DNA of 64,000 nt from Bacteroidaceae bacterium (GTDB taxonomy: Bacteria; Bacteroidota; Bacteroidia; Bacteroidales; Bacteroidaceae), in assembly GCA_017647225.1 (NCBI GenBank), contig JAGCLA010000031.1, positions 1 through 64,000 of the forward strand, read 5' to 3'. Under the pieces are notes generated by a model. That model saw only the letters and a program-made list of their open reading frames with translations, made no database searches and was not told the DNA's origin. Below are positions 7,660 through 18,436 of the stretch, piece after piece. Both the position numbers and the translations under genes were made by a program. Position 1 is the first letter of the stretch. The number at the start of each line of letters is the position of its first letter.

Positions 7660-9705
7660 ATGAAAAAGATATATCTTTTTATTCTGACATTGCTTGCAGT
7701 TTTAGGTTGCAGCAAGCCCACTACAACAACACAATGTAATGTATTACCATTGCCACAGCAGGTTGAACTCAATAGTAAGGTTTTCACATTGTCCAATACT
7801 ACCGAGTTTGAAGTAGAAGCTCCCGAAAACGACAAGAAAATCATTGAGGAGTATTTGAGTGCATCACTCAACTGTCTGAACGAAGCAAAAAGCGGAACAA
7901 TAAGACTTGTTGTCAAGGATAATGTCGAAGGCATCTCTTCACCCGAAGGCTACCGAATGGATATTACCCCCAAGGAGATTACTGTTGAAGCGACAAGCGG
8001 AGCAGGACTTTTCTACGGCATACAGACCATACTGCAGATGGCAGGAGAGGGCAACGCCATTGCCTGCGGTACAATAACCGACGAGCCGGCATTTGCCTAC
8101 CGCGGACTGATGCTCGACGTAAGCCGTCATTTCTTCGACAAGGAGTTCGTGAAGAAACAGATTGACGCAATAGCACACTTCAAGATGAACCGCCTGCACC
8201 TGCACCTTACCGACGCTGCAGGCTGGCGCATCGAGATAAAGAAATATCCGCGCCTGACAGACTTCGCCGCATGGCGCAAGCCCGGTCTTTGGAAAGAATG
8301 GTGGTTCGGCGACCGCAAGTATGTAAACGAAGGCACTGAGGGTGCATACGGCGGATATTACACACAGGACGACATCCGCGAAATTGTAAAATATGCACAG
8401 GAGAGATATATCACTATCATCCCGGAGATTGAAATGCCGGCACACAGCGAAGAGGTGCTGACAGCCTACCCTGAATTATCATGTACCCATGAACCATATA
8501 AGCAGGCAGACTTTTGCATAGGCAACGAAAAGACATACGAATTCCTTGAGAATGTACTGAACGAAGTAATTGAATTGTTCCCCAGCGAATATATACACAT
8601 TGGCGGTGACGAGGCAGGCAAAGCATCGTGGCCACACTGTCCTTTGTGCCAAAAGAGAATGAAAGAAGAGAATCTCAAGGACGTAAACGAACTGCAAAGC
8701 TACCTTATACAGCGAGTTGAAAAGTTTGTAAACAGCAAAGGCCGACAGATTATAGGCTGGGACGAGATTCTCGAAGGCGGACTTGCGCCAAACGCCACTG
8801 TAATGTCTTGGCGTGGAACAGAAGGCGGCTTGGCTGCAGTAAACAGCGGACACAAAGCTATTATGACTCCCGGTGGTTATTGCTACCTGGATTCATACCA
8901 GGACGCTCCGCATACACAACCAATGGCATTCGGTCCTTACATGCCATTCGAAAAGGTCTATTCATATAACCCAATCGAAGGCATCGACACCGAAAAGGCT
9001 AAACTGATATATGGCATTCAGGGTAACCTTTGGGCAGAATATATCCCGACAGAGGAAATGGTTGAATACATGGTTTATCCACGCATTCTTGCCATTGCCG
9101 AAATAGGTTGGAGCAACCCTGCAGAACGTAATTTCAACGAGTTCCGCGAACGAGCTATCACAGCTGTAGAATGGTTGAGAGGAAAAGGTTACAACGCCTT
9201 TGACCTGAAGAACGAGTTCGGCCAGCGCAAAGAGGCTTCAAAAGAGTCAAATAACCTTGCAAAAGGCAAGAGTATCGTTTATGCCAAGAATGCACCATAC
9301 AGCAACAGCTATACAGCCGGTGGCGACAATGCGCTTATAGACGGAATACACGGCGGATGGACATACACAGACAAGAAGTGGCAGGGATTCATTTGCGGTG
9401 GCATTGACGTGACCATAGACCTTGGCGAAGAAAAAGAGATAACAGCCGTTCATGCCGATTTCATGCAAATGTGCATACCCGACGTATGGATGCCTGCAGA
9501 GGTAACAATATCACTCTCGAACGACAACAGCAATTTCAACACCGTTGCGGAAATTACACACAATGTTGTACGCGACGAGGAGCTGTCGTTCAAGAACTAC
9601 GGCTGGAGAACCGACAAAGCCGAAAAGGCACGCTACATACACTACACCGCAAAGAGCGGAAAGCAGGGCGGTTGGTTGTTTACCGATGAAATTGAAATAG
9701 AATAA
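7660..9705 (+). CDS. Beta-N-acetylhexosaminidase, GH20 lipoprotein
   Basis: 681 residues. The lipoprotein signal has lipobox VLGC (Cys17). A GH20b alpha/beta domain (about 25-130) precedes the TIM-barrel catalytic domain (about 133-480), which carries the family signature IHIGGDEAGK with the catalytic Asp317-Glu318 pair. The barrel uses substrate-assisted cleavage to release terminal GlcNAc or GalNAc. A C-terminal beta-sandwich (about 530-681) looks like an F5/8-type carbohydrate-binding module. The enzyme probably acts on host or dietary N-acetylhexosamine glycans at the cell surface or in the periplasm. The papain-like protein starts 17 bases downstream and is likely cotranscribed. Confidence 0.94.
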   Translation: MKKIYLFILTLLAVLGCSKPTTTTQCNVLPLPQQVELNSKVFTLSNTTEFEVEAPENDKKIIEEYLSASLNCLNEAKSGTIRLVVKDNVEGISSPEGYRMDITPKEITVEATSGAGLFYGIQTILQMAGEGNAIACGTITDEPAFAYRGLMLDVSRHFFDKEFVKKQIDAIAHFKMNRLHLHLTDAAGWRIEIKKYPRLTDFAAWRKPGLWKEWWFGDRKYVNEGTEGAYGGYYTQDDIREIVKYAQERYITIIPEIEMPAHSEEVLTAYPELSCTHEPYKQADFCIGNEKTYEFLENVLNEVIELFPSEYIHIGGDEAGKASWPHCPLCQKRMKEENLKDVNELQSYLIQRVEKFVNSKGRQIIGWDEILEGGLAPNATVMSWRGTEGGLAAVNSGHKAIMTPGGYCYLDSYQDAPHTQPMAFGPYMPFEKVYSYNPIEGIDTEKAKLIYGIQGNLWAEYIPTEEMVEYMVYPRILAIAEIGWSNPAERNFNEFRERAITAVEWLRGKGYNAFDLKNEFGQRKEASKESNNLAKGKSIVYAKNAPYSNSYTAGGDNALIDGIHGGWTYTDKKWQGFICGGIDVTIDLGEEKEITAVHADFMQMCIPDVWMPAEVTISLSNDNSNFNTVAEITHNVVRDEELSFKNYGWRTDKAEKARYIHYTAKSGKQGGWLFTDEIEIE

Positions 9706-9722
9706 TACAAACACGCAACAAT

Positions 9723-12700
9723 ATGAATACAAGGAGTCTTGCAAAAGTATTTCTGGCCCTTGCATTGGCTTTGCCTATCAATATAGCAGCGCAAGTTGAT
9801 GTAAACAGGGAGAAATACCCCGATTACAACGATTGTATTAAACCAGACTATACAATGTTGCAGACAGCGACATTACAGGAAGGATTATCACGTAGTGCCG
9901 GAACAAGAAGTGCACGACCTGCATACGTAAACAATGCTGAGCAGAAATTTTTCCCTCCTGTATTCAACCAGGACGGTGGCTCGTGCGGTTCGGCATCACG
10001 AATATGCTATATGTTCACATACGAGCTGAACGCATACCGCGACCTTGACGGAAAACAATCAACAAACTACTACCCTTCGCATTTCGTGTGGTTGCTGACC
10101 AACAGCAGTTCGGGCAAGAATGAATTCGTAACAAGCATAGGAGTTCCATCGGCGGCAACATACGGTGGACAGACATACTCATACAAATTCGGTAATCAGG
10201 ACTGTAGCGACAACTATTTCGGTTGGATGCAGGGATATGACAAATGGTTCGAGGCTATGCACAACCGTATGCATGCACCTGTCAATACCCCATTGAATGT
10301 TGGCACTGCCGAAGGACGCGAACTTGTAAAGAACTGGTTATGGAACCACAACGGTGACACAAGTTTCAAGGCCGGAGGTATATGCGGTGTCGGTGTTGGC
10401 AGCAACGGAGGCAACTTCGAAGCAAAACTCCCCAACACATCGGCAAACAGCAATGCAGGTGTGGTTGGTAAGAAGTATGTAAAATCGTGGGGTCCACAAG
10501 TTGACCACGCTGTTACAATCGTCGGTTATGACGATCGCATTGAATTTGACCTTGACGGCAATGGCGTTGCCGGAGAAACAAGCAAGGACGAGGTCGGTGC
10601 ATGGATTATCGTAAACTCATGGGGGCGCGAGTGGGGAAACAACGGTTTCATATATTGCCCATATGCTTATGGTGGTGCCACATCCAACAGCAACGGAACA
10701 TTCTCGGGCAACTGGTGGCAACCTGAACTGTACAAGGTAAGAAAGGATTATCGTCCGTTGCGTACCATAAAGCTGGAGATGGACTACTCACGCCGAAGCG
10801 AGATAAAGCTCTCTGCAGGTATATCATCAGACATTAATTCCGACACACCCGAAAAAGTCATTGAATTCGAACACTTCAGGTATGCAGGAGACGGCAATAA
10901 CGGCAACACAAGACCGGCACCCGAAGTACCGATGCTCGGCAAGTGGGCCGACGGCAAGATGCATACCGAGCCTATGGAATTCGGATATGACCTGACCGAC
11001 CTGACAAAGGGATACGACCGCGGTATGCCGTTGAAATACTTCTTTATTGTAGAGACACGGGATTGGGCAGCAGGAAACGGCAACATACACAGCGCCTCAA
11101 TAATGGACTACGAACACAATGCCGAAGGTGTTGAAACGCCATTCACCCTTCCAAACGGCAAGCTGGAGATAAAGAATGCAGGTAACAAGACCATAATATC
11201 GACCATTGTTTACGGAGACCCTTATTATGCGCCACAAAACCCATTCATAAGCAACAACGCCCTACAATGGAGTGCGCCATTGCCTTCAACAAACAAAATT
11301 TCCAAATACAACATTTACCATAACGACAACAAAATTGCTGAAGTTTCGGCAAACACATTCAGCTACTATATTCCATCGTCGGAAAGTAAAGAGGGAATAT
11401 TCGGTGTTTCTGCTGTTTATGAAGGCAATAGGGAAACAGAAAAGGCAAGTACAATAGCACCTATTCCTTATGAAAGTACCAATAAGGCTGTACACTTCCA
11501 AATGTCTGGTGCAAGGTTGCCGGACATATTCAACGAAAAATACGAAGAGGCAACCATTGAATACTACATAAAGCCCAATTCTTTGAAGAACTGGAATCAG
11601 ATTATAGGACCGGGTTGGGGAACATTCCTGATGCACACCAACAGCGAAGGAAAATTCTCTGCAGGTTGGAACTCAAGCGAGAACGACCACCTTATCACCA
11701 GTACATCGATATTGCGCAAAGGAACATGGACACATATAGCCCTTGTAATTAAAGGGAACAAAATAACCCTATATGCCAACGGTGAGGAAAAGGGTAGCTG
11801 TGCATCATCCAAATATAGTGGTATCGGAAGTTTCGGCAGTCTGGAATTAAGGGCTGAAAATGACGTTTATAACACAAATAATGATGCACAATATGACGAG
11901 ATACGCATCTGGAACGTTGCACGCAGTGCCAACGAGATAAAAGAGTCATATAATACACAGTTTTCAGGAACATTGTGTCCGAAAGGCCTGATTGCATATT
12001 ATAAAGGCGACATCATCAGTATTGGTGGCAAGAACATGTTGCACGAATACATATCGGGCAAGCATGGCGAGTTCCTTAACAGCAGTTACAGCAGTGTAAC
12101 AAGCAACCAGTCGCTCAGCGGCAGTTCATCACCAAACATAAACATCAATAACATTAGTGGCAATGTATATGCAGGCACTCCTGTCAAGTTGTCTGCGACA
12201 TACAGCAGTAGCATTTCAAACATAAAATGGACTGTATCGGATGCCGGAATAACAAACCTTGCTGTTGCCGAGCCTATTGTAACATTCAAAACCTCAGGTT
12301 ACCAGACAATAAAAGTTGTTGCCGAAAACAGTAACGGCAATAGCGTTGCCAACGAGAAGACAATATATGTATATCCCGAAAGGGAGATTGATGCCACCTT
12401 CACCGCAAGCAAGGAGAATGTCATTATGGGCGAAAAGGTGTCATTCATCATCAGCAACCCCTCTTTTGGAGAGATGTACGAATGGAGTATTACCGGAGCC
12501 GAAGAGAATTCCGTAAATGGACAGCACGGATATGCGATATTCAAGGAACCGGGAAGACAGCAGGTAACCCTAAAGGTGACATCGCTCAGCGGAAACAAGA
12601 CCGCCACATCAAGCATATATGTCTATGTTGAGGGTTCTGCTCCGGCTGCCGATTTTGAGGTAACTCCGGCTATTGTCATGAAAGGAGAGAGGGTATATCT

Positions 12701-14318
12701 GACCGATAAGTCTAAATATAACCCCGTTAATTGGTGCTGGACCATAGAAAGCGATGCAAAACAATATGTGATAAACGAGCAGAACGGAAATTTTACACCA
12801 AAGAAGAGCGGTATCTACAGCGTAACACTTGAAGCCGGCAACAATGTCGGTTCAAACAGCATCACACGCGAACGTGCCATAACCGTATGCAATGCCGACA
12901 GCAGAAACGGTCTGAATTTCAGCGGAAGAGACAATGCAAAAGTCACTGCATCAACCAATGGCTTTTCGGGACAGAGCAATGCGTTTACAGTTGAATGGTG
13001 GATGCGTCCGGATAATCTTCAAACCAATTGCCTTGGTATAGGAGAGAGCGAATCGACGTTCCTTGTTACCACAGAGGCCGACGGCAGAATGAATATGCAC
13101 ATAGGCGGTAGAAAGATAAGAGGATTTTCAGGCTATGTCATTGCGAACGAATGGCATCATTATGCTGTTATATTGGAAAACGGTTATGTGGCTCTGTATC
13201 GTGACGGCGAATACTTCGAAAAAGACTATATATCGTACAGTGCAAGCATTCCTTCACTCGGCAGCTTTACCATAGGCAATGACAATGCCAGAATGAACGG
13301 ACAGATTGACGAGTTCCGCGTATGGAAGAAAGCACTCAACAATGAAGCTCTTGTTGAGGTCTGCAACGCTCCTATTGAAAACCCCGGTAAGTATAGCGAC
13401 CTGGTACTTTACTACGACTTCAACCAGAGTGGTGGCGATGTCATTGACCGTACATCGAACGGCAACAACGGAGTACGTAGCGGATTCGGTCCTGACGGTG
13501 ATGCATGGGGATTGTCAAGAGGTGTCTTTTGTCTCAGTTACGGTGATGAGGCAACCAAAGAGAATGTAACATCACTCTATTTGACTAACTATTGTGCAGA
13601 ATTTGACCATACCAGAAATTGGGTAAACACCAATACATACGACCGTTTCTACGAACTGACGGGATGGACAATCGAGAATGCCGTAAGGAACGGCAATGTA
13701 ACAACCGGTGCCCATGTCGATGCCCAAAAGGACTACTTCATGACATTCACCTCGAATTGGGACGGATTCGGAGCTGTCAAGAACCACAAGACCTACCAGA
13801 CTGTGACACTGCCTGCCGGAAAGTACAGGTTCATTGCCAAGTATGACACATGGGAAGGAGAAAGCGGAAACAGCTACCTTGTTGCAGCACAAGGAAAGGG
13901 ATTACCCGACACCGAAAATGTGGCAAGTGCAATAGCATACACCAAGATGAAGGAATTCGACCATTCAACCGTATTCTCGAATGAAATTGAATTTGTCCTT
14001 GAGAAAAAAACAGAGGTTTCGCTGGGCTTGGTCGTTAATTTGAGCTACAGGTCATGTCTTACAATAAAAGAGTTCATCCTTGAATGGGAAGAGATTGAGG
14101 GAGTTGAAGAAGAGGAGGATAAGGAGGAAGGCAAAGACGAAAACGAAGAAGATAAAGATAAAGAGGAAGACAAGGACGAAGAAGATACGACTGTAGTTGA
14201 AAAAATTGAAGACACAGTAAAGAATGGAACAATATATAATCTTCAGGGAATTAAGGTCGTTAAACCCGAAAAGGGGAACTTATACATAAAGAATGGAAAG
14301 AAATTTTATGTAAAGTAG
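9723..14318 (+). CDS. Secreted multidomain papain-like (C1) protein with LamG, PKD and C-terminal sorting-like tail
   Basis: 1531 residues. The order is: signal peptide (about 1-23); papain-like domain (about 75-320) with Cys88 in GGSCGSAS, His262 in DHAVTIVGYD and Asn298 in VNSWGREWG; LamG-like domain (about 590-745); two PKD-like domains (about 800-1050); second LamG-like domain (about 1060-1250); a beta-sandwich resembling DUF5013 (about 1280-1455); an Asp/Glu/Lys-rich linker (about 1459-1490); and a tail (YNLQG...GNLYIKNGKKFYVK) like those on type IX secretion cargo. It is probably a cell-surface or released peptidase with glycan-binding modules. The Cys motif departs from papain's GSCGSCW, so activity needs a test. 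It follows the GH20 gene by 17 bases. Confidence 0.85.
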   Translation: MNTRSLAKVFLALALALPINIAAQVDVNREKYPDYNDCIKPDYTMLQTATLQEGLSRSAGTRSARPAYVNNAEQKFFPPVFNQDGGSCGSASRICYMFTYELNAYRDLDGKQSTNYYPSHFVWLLTNSSSGKNEFVTSIGVPSAATYGGQTYSYKFGNQDCSDNYFGWMQGYDKWFEAMHNRMHAPVNTPLNVGTAEGRELVKNWLWNHNGDTSFKAGGICGVGVGSNGGNFEAKLPNTSANSNAGVVGKKYVKSWGPQVDHAVTIVGYDDRIEFDLDGNGVAGETSKDEVGAWIIVNSWGREWGNNGFIYCPYAYGGATSNSNGTFSGNWWQPELYKVRKDYRPLRTIKLEMDYSRRSEIKLSAGISSDINSDTPEKVIEFEHFRYAGDGNNGNTRPAPEVPMLGKWADGKMHTEPMEFGYDLTDLTKGYDRGMPLKYFFIVETRDWAAGNGNIHSASIMDYEHNAEGVETPFTLPNGKLEIKNAGNKTIISTIVYGDPYYAPQNPFISNNALQWSAPLPSTNKISKYNIYHNDNKIAEVSANTFSYYIPSSESKEGIFGVSAVYEGNRETEKASTIAPIPYESTNKAVHFQMSGARLPDIFNEKYEEATIEYYIKPNSLKNWNQIIGPGWGTFLMHTNSEGKFSAGWNSSENDHLITSTSILRKGTWTHIALVIKGNKITLYANGEEKGSCASSKYSGIGSFGSLELRAENDVYNTNNDAQYDEIRIWNVARSANEIKESYNTQFSGTLCPKGLIAYYKGDIISIGGKNMLHEYISGKHGEFLNSSYSSVTSNQSLSGSSSPNININNISGNVYAGTPVKLSATYSSSISNIKWTVSDAGITNLAVAEPIVTFKTSGYQTIKVVAENSNGNSVANEKTIYVYPEREIDATFTASKENVIMGEKVSFIISNPSFGEMYEWSITGAEENSVNGQHGYAIFKEPGRQQVTLKVTSLSGNKTATSSIYVYVEGSAPAADFEVTPAIVMKGERVYLTDKSKYNPVNWCWTIESDAKQYVINEQNGNFTPKKSGIYSVTLEAGNNVGSNSITRERAITVCNADSRNGLNFSGRDNAKVTASTNGFSGQSNAFTVEWWMRPDNLQTNCLGIGESESTFLVTTEADGRMNMHIGGRKIRGFSGYVIANEWHHYAVILENGYVALYRDGEYFEKDYISYSASIPSLGSFTIGNDNARMNGQIDEFRVWKKALNNEALVEVCNAPIENPGKYSDLVLYYDFNQSGGDVIDRTSNGNNGVRSGFGPDGDAWGLSRGVFCLSYGDEATKENVTSLYLTNYCAEFDHTRNWVNTNTYDRFYELTGWTIENAVRNGNVTTGAHVDAQKDYFMTFTSNWDGFGAVKNHKTYQTVTLPAGKYRFIAKYDTWEGESGNSYLVAAQGKGLPDTENVASAIAYTKMKEFDHSTVFSNEIEFVLEKKTEVSLGLVVNLSYRSCLTIKEFILEWEEIEGVEEEEDKEEGKDENEEDKDKEEDKDEEDTTVVEKIEDTVKNGTIYNLQGIKVVKPEKGNLYIKNGKKFYVK

Positions 14319-14350
14319 GATATTTAAGACGCAAATTCAAGAACATCTCT

Positions 14351-14358
14351 TATTTTTG
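14351..14358 (+). promoter_or_regulatory. Putative -7 box for mutA-mutB
   Basis: TATTTTTG matches TAnnTTTG, 33 bases before the mutA ATG. No convincing TTG is present at the -33 position. Confidence 0.35.
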
Positions 14359-14391
14359 CCTTACCAAATAGACAATTAAACGTTCAAGATA

Positions 14392-16236
14392 ATGGAAAAG
14401 GAAAAACTTTTCAATAAATTCCAAGCGGTATCATCCGAAGATTGGAAGAACAAAATCATAGAGGACCTTAAAGGTGCCGACTATGAAAAAAAGATGATTT
14501 GGAGAACAGCCGAAGGGTTCGACGTAAACCCGTTCTACCGCAAGGAGGATTTGCCTGCCGGATGCGAGAATGAGCAACCCGGCAAGTATCCATTTACTCG
14601 CGGAAACAGGACTGACAACAACTGGCTTGTACGCCAAGATATAGACATTACCGATGCGACAGAGGCAAATGACAAGGCAAAGAAACTTATTGCCGCCGGA
14701 GTTGAGTCTGTTTCGTTCAAGGTTAAAGGGAAATTGGTAACCCCGGAATATATACCTGCGTTGCTAAACGGAATTGACGCAGAAAAGGTTGAGTTGAACT
14801 ACAATGTATGCCCCGGAAAGGTTGTGGAGTTTACCACCCTTCTCGTTGAATATTACAGACAAAGAGGCTTTGATCTTGAGAATGTAAGAGGCTCGGTAAA
14901 TTACGACCCTATAGAAAAGGAGCTCTTTGCCGGTAAGGTTTTTGAGGAGTATGCCGAAGTGATGAAAGCTCTTGTCGAAGCCACATCGGCCATGCCGAAG
15001 TTCCGTTGCATCGCTGTAAACAGCGGTAAACTGAACAACGCCGGAGCATATATAGCACAGGAACTGGGTTATGCTCTCGCGTGGGGAAACGAGTACCTCG
15101 CCACAACAACAGAAGCAGGCATGCCTGTTGACACAGTAGCAAAGAACATGAAGTTCAATATGGGTATTTCGAGCAATTTCTTTATGGAGATTGCCAAATT
15201 CCGCGCGGCACGCATGTTATGGGCGAAAATCGTTGAGCAGTACGCTCCGGAATGCAAATGCGCATGCAAGATGATCATACACGCCGAAACATCGCAGTTC
15301 AACCTTACACTGTTCGATTCGTATGTGAACATGCTCCGCACACAGACAGAAGCGATGAGTGCCGCTATAGCCGGTGTCGAGTCAATTACCGTAACGCCAT
15401 ACGACACCGTTTATGAGGAGCCTACGGATTTTGCTATGCGCATAGCAAAAAACCAGCAGCTGATATTGAAACACGAAAGCCATCTCGACAAGGTTGCCGA
15501 CCCTGCCGGTGGTTCATACTACATAGAGAGCCTCACCGCTTCAATAGCACAAGAGGCATGGAAACAGTTCCTTGCCATTGAAGAGATGGGCGGATTCCAC
15601 AAGGCAGTAAAAGAGGGCAAGGTACAGGCTGATATCGAAAAGACAGCAGAAAGCCGTCGCACAGCTCTTGCCAAGCGTAAAGAGATACTGTTGGGAACAA
15701 ACCAATACCCCAATTTCAGCGAGAAATCCGAAGGCAAACGCCCAAAGGACAGCTGCTGCGGATGTGGTTGCCACAGCGATGAGAAACAGGAACTCACCAT
15801 TGCTACAAAACGTTTGGGCGAAGAGTTTGAACAGCTACGTCTGCAAACCGAAGATAGCGGCCGACGTCCAAAGGCATTCATGCTCACCATAGGTAACCTC
15901 GCCATGCGACAGGCAAGAGCACAGTTCTCGTGCAATTTCCTTGCTGCTGCCGGATACGAGGTTATCGACAACTTAGGATTCAAGAGCGTTGAAGAGGGTG
16001 TAAAAGCCGCACTCGAAGCAAAAGCAGACATTGTCGTTATATGTTCGAGTGATGATGAATATGCCGAATATGCAATACCTGCATACCAAGGCATTGGCGA
16101 CAAAGCCATATTCATTGTAGCCGGTGCTCCGGCATGTATGCCCGAACTGCAACAGGCAGGAATAGAGAATTTCATTCATGTAAGAGTGAATGTCCTCGAT
16201 ACATTGAGAGAACTAAACAAGAAGTTGGGCATTTAA
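14392..16236 (+). CDS. mutA: Methylmalonyl-CoA mutase small (beta) subunit
   Basis: 614 residues, the expected size for the non-catalytic subunit of the heterodimeric enzyme. A TIM-barrel domain (about 1-430) includes [13 protein letters not shown], and a C-terminal flavodoxin-like domain (about 475-614) resembles the B12-binding fold but lacks the DxHxxG ligand motif, as is normal for this subunit. With MutB it interconverts methylmalonyl-CoA and succinyl-CoA for propionate formation or use. An odd feature is the cysteine cluster CCGCGCH at residues 455-461 in the interdomain linker. mutB starts 11 bases after the stop, so the two form an operon. Confidence 0.95.
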   Translation: MEKEKLFNKFQAVSSEDWKNKIIEDLKGADYEKKMIWRTAEGFDVNPFYRKEDLPAGCENEQPGKYPFTRGNRTDNNWLVRQDIDITDATEANDKAKKLIAAGVESVSFKVKGKLVTPEYIPALLNGIDAEKVELNYNVCPGKVVEFTTLLVEYYRQRGFDLENVRGSVNYDPIEKELFAGKVFEEYAEVMKALVEATSAMPKFRCIAVNSGKLNNAGAYIAQELGYALAWGNEYLATTTEAGMPVDTVAKNMKFNMGISSNFFMEIAKFRAARMLWAKIVEQYAPECKCACKMIIHAETSQFNLTLFDSYVNMLRTQTEAMSAAIAGVESITVTPYDTVYEEPTDFAMRIAKNQQLILKHESHLDKVADPAGGSYYIESLTASIAQEAWKQFLAIEEMGGFHKAVKEGKVQADIEKTAESRRTALAKRKEILLGTNQYPNFSEKSEGKRPKDSCCGCGCHSDEKQELTIATKRLGEEFEQLRLQTEDSGRRPKAFMLTIGNLAMRQARAQFSCNFLAAAGYEVIDNLGFKSVEEGVKAALEAKADIVVICSSDDEYAEYAIPAYQGIGDKAIFIVAGAPACMPELQQAGIENFIHVRVNVLDTLRELNKKLGI

Positions 16237-16247
16237 TCAATACAGCC

Positions 16248-18386
16248 ATGAGAAAGAATTTCAATAATATCGATATTTTTGAGAGTGCACAGGTTGTATC
16301 ATGCGCCTCAACAGCCACACCCGACAACTATATATGGGAAACAGCCGAGCATATAAAGGTAAAGCCGGTTTATACTTCCGAAGATTTGAAGGAGATGGAA
16401 CACCTGGATTATGCAGCAGGTATTCCGCCATTCCTGCGTGGTCCCTACTCCATGATGTACACATTCCGTCCATGGACCATACGACAGTATGCAGGATTCT
16501 CAACAGCCGAAGAGAGCAATGCTTTCTATCGCCGTAATCTCGCTTCGGGACAAAAGGGACTTTCGGTAGCATTCGACCTGCCGACACATCGCGGATATAA
16601 CCCCGACAATGAGCGTGTGGTAGGCGATGTGGGAAAAGCCGGAGTTTCCATTTGTTGCATGGAGAACATGGAACAGCTCTTCGACGGTATCCCCTTGAAC
16701 AAGATGTCCGTTTCCATGACCATGAACGGTGCAGTGTTGCCTGTCCTCGCGTTTTACATAAACGCGGCATTGGAGCAGGGTGCCAAACTCGAAGAGATGG
16801 CCGGCACGATACAGAACGACATTCTCAAGGAGTTCATGGTGCGTAACACTTATATTTACCCACCAGCATTCTCAATGCGTATAATAGGCGATATCTTTGC
16901 ATACACATCGCAGAAGATGCCAAAGTTCAATTCGATATCAATCAGCGGCTACCACATGCAGGAAGCCGGTGCTTCGGCCGATATTGAATTGGCATACACC
17001 CTTGCCGACGGTCTGGAATATGTACGTACAGGAGTAAATGCCGGCATTGACATTGACGCATTCGCTCCACGCTTGTCGTTCTTCTGGGGCATTGGCATGA
17101 ACCCATTCATGGAGATAGCCAAGATGCGTGCAGCACGTATGCTATGGGCAAAGATTATCAAGAGTTTCAACCCGAAGAACCCAAAGTCAATGGCTCTGCG
17201 TACACACTGCCAGACATCGGGCTGGTCACTCACCGAGCAAGACCCGTTCAACAATGTGGGACGTACCGTGATAGAGGCAATGTCGGCTGCAATGGGACAC
17301 ACACAGTCATTGCACACCAACGCGCTTGATGAAGCTATTGCCTTGCCTACAGACTTTTCAGCACGTATTGCACGTAACACACAGATATACTTACAGGAAG
17401 AAACAAATATCTGTCGCGTGATTGACCCTTGGGGCGGTTCATACTACATAGAGAGCCTGACACAGGAACTTGCCGAAAAAGCCTGGAAACTCATCATGGA
17501 GATTGAGGAACTCGGCGGAATGGCAAAAGCCATTGAGACGGGTATTCCAAAGATGCGCATCGAAGAGGCTGCGGCACGTACACAGGCACGTATTGACAGC
17601 GGCAAGCAGATAATTGTTGGAACAAATGCCTATTGTCTTGACGAGGAAGAGCCTATAGACATTCTTGAGATTGACAATACAGCAGTACGCAAGGAACAGC
17701 TTGAAGCAATAGAACGTAACCGCGCATCACGCGATGAAGAAGCTGTCAAGGCGGCTCTTGACAAGATAACGGCATGTGCCGAAAGTGGCGAGGGCAACCT
17801 GCTTGAGTGTGCTGTTGAGGCAGCTCATCTGCGTGCCACATTGGGAGAGATTTCAGATGCCTGCGAAAAGGTTGCAGGACGTTATAAAGCAGTAATAAGA
17901 ACTATTTCAGGCGTGTATTCAGCAGAAAGCCGTGACGACGAGAACTTTGAGAAGGCTTGTCGCTTGACCGAAGAGTTTGCGAAGAGAGAGGGACGACGTC
18001 CCAGAGTAATGATTGCCAAGATGGGACAGGACGGTCACGACCGTGGTGCAAAGGTTGTTGCCACAGGATATGCCGACTGCGGATTCGATGTGGATATGGG
18101 AATGCTGTTCCAGACACCGGCAGAGGTTGCACGCCAAGCCGTAGAAAACGATGTGCATGCTGTCGGCGTTTCATCACTTGCCGCAGGACACAAGACACTT
18201 GTTCCACAGCTGATTGAAGAGCTTGAGAAACTCGGACGCGGCGACATTATGGTCTTTGCCGGCGGAGTAATACCTGCACAGGATTACGATTTCCTTTACC
18301 GCGCCGGAGTAATCGGCATTTTCGGTCCCGGAACAAGCGTTGCAAAAGCAGCATGTGAATTAATGAAGATTTTCCTTGAAAAATAA
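16248..18386 (+). CDS. mutB: Methylmalonyl-CoA mutase large (alpha) subunit
   Basis: 712 residues from the ATG at 16248. An in-frame upstream extension into mutA exists, but this ATG follows the mutA stop and starts the protein in the usual place. The TIM barrel has [15 protein letters not shown] (substrate binding), FDLPTHRG and GYHMQEAGA (active-site His). The C-terminal B12 domain has DGHDRG (Asp595, His597), the base-off cobalamin-binding motif. The enzyme isomerises methylmalonyl-CoA and succinyl-CoA. Epimerase and MeaB genes are not in this window. A 10-bp hairpin follows the stop. Confidence 0.96.
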   Translation: MRKNFNNIDIFESAQVVSCASTATPDNYIWETAEHIKVKPVYTSEDLKEMEHLDYAAGIPPFLRGPYSMMYTFRPWTIRQYAGFSTAEESNAFYRRNLASGQKGLSVAFDLPTHRGYNPDNERVVGDVGKAGVSICCMENMEQLFDGIPLNKMSVSMTMNGAVLPVLAFYINAALEQGAKLEEMAGTIQNDILKEFMVRNTYIYPPAFSMRIIGDIFAYTSQKMPKFNSISISGYHMQEAGASADIELAYTLADGLEYVRTGVNAGIDIDAFAPRLSFFWGIGMNPFMEIAKMRAARMLWAKIIKSFNPKNPKSMALRTHCQTSGWSLTEQDPFNNVGRTVIEAMSAAMGHTQSLHTNALDEAIALPTDFSARIARNTQIYLQEETNICRVIDPWGGSYYIESLTQELAEKAWKLIMEIEELGGMAKAIETGIPKMRIEEAAARTQARIDSGKQIIVGTNAYCLDEEEPIDILEIDNTAVRKEQLEAIERNRASRDEEAVKAALDKITACAESGEGNLLECAVEAAHLRATLGEISDACEKVAGRYKAVIRTISGVYSAESRDDENFEKACRLTEEFAKREGRRPRVMIAKMGQDGHDRGAKVVATGYADCGFDVDMGMLFQTPAEVARQAVENDVHAVGVSSLAAGHKTLVPQLIEELEKLGRGDIMVFAGGVIPAQDYDFLYRAGVIGIFGPGTSVAKAACELMKIFLEK

Positions 18387-18401
18387 GAACCGATTAAATG
18401 G

Positions 18402-18426
18402 AGTATGACCCTGCTTGGGTCATACT
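18402..18426 (+). terminator. Hairpin after mutB
   Basis: AGTATGACCC (18402-18411) and GGGTCATACT (18417-18426) form a perfect 10-bp stem with a 5-base loop, 15 bases after the mutB stop. No T-run follows, so it may be a weak terminator, an mRNA-stabilising end or a regulator of topB. It lies across the in-frame extension upstream of topB and argues for the later topB start. Confidence 0.5.
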
Positions 18427-18436
18427 TGATGATAAT

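Noticed and set aside
14098..14195. GA-rich low-complexity stretch that looked like a frameshift-prone or non-coding repeat.
   Set aside because: It keeps the reading frame of the 1531-residue protein and encodes an acidic linker before an intact C-terminal tail.
16134..16247. In-frame extension of mutB into the end of mutA.
   Set aside because: The extension reads mutA coding sequence in another frame and has no family similarity; the ATG at 16248 gives the normal MutB N-terminus.
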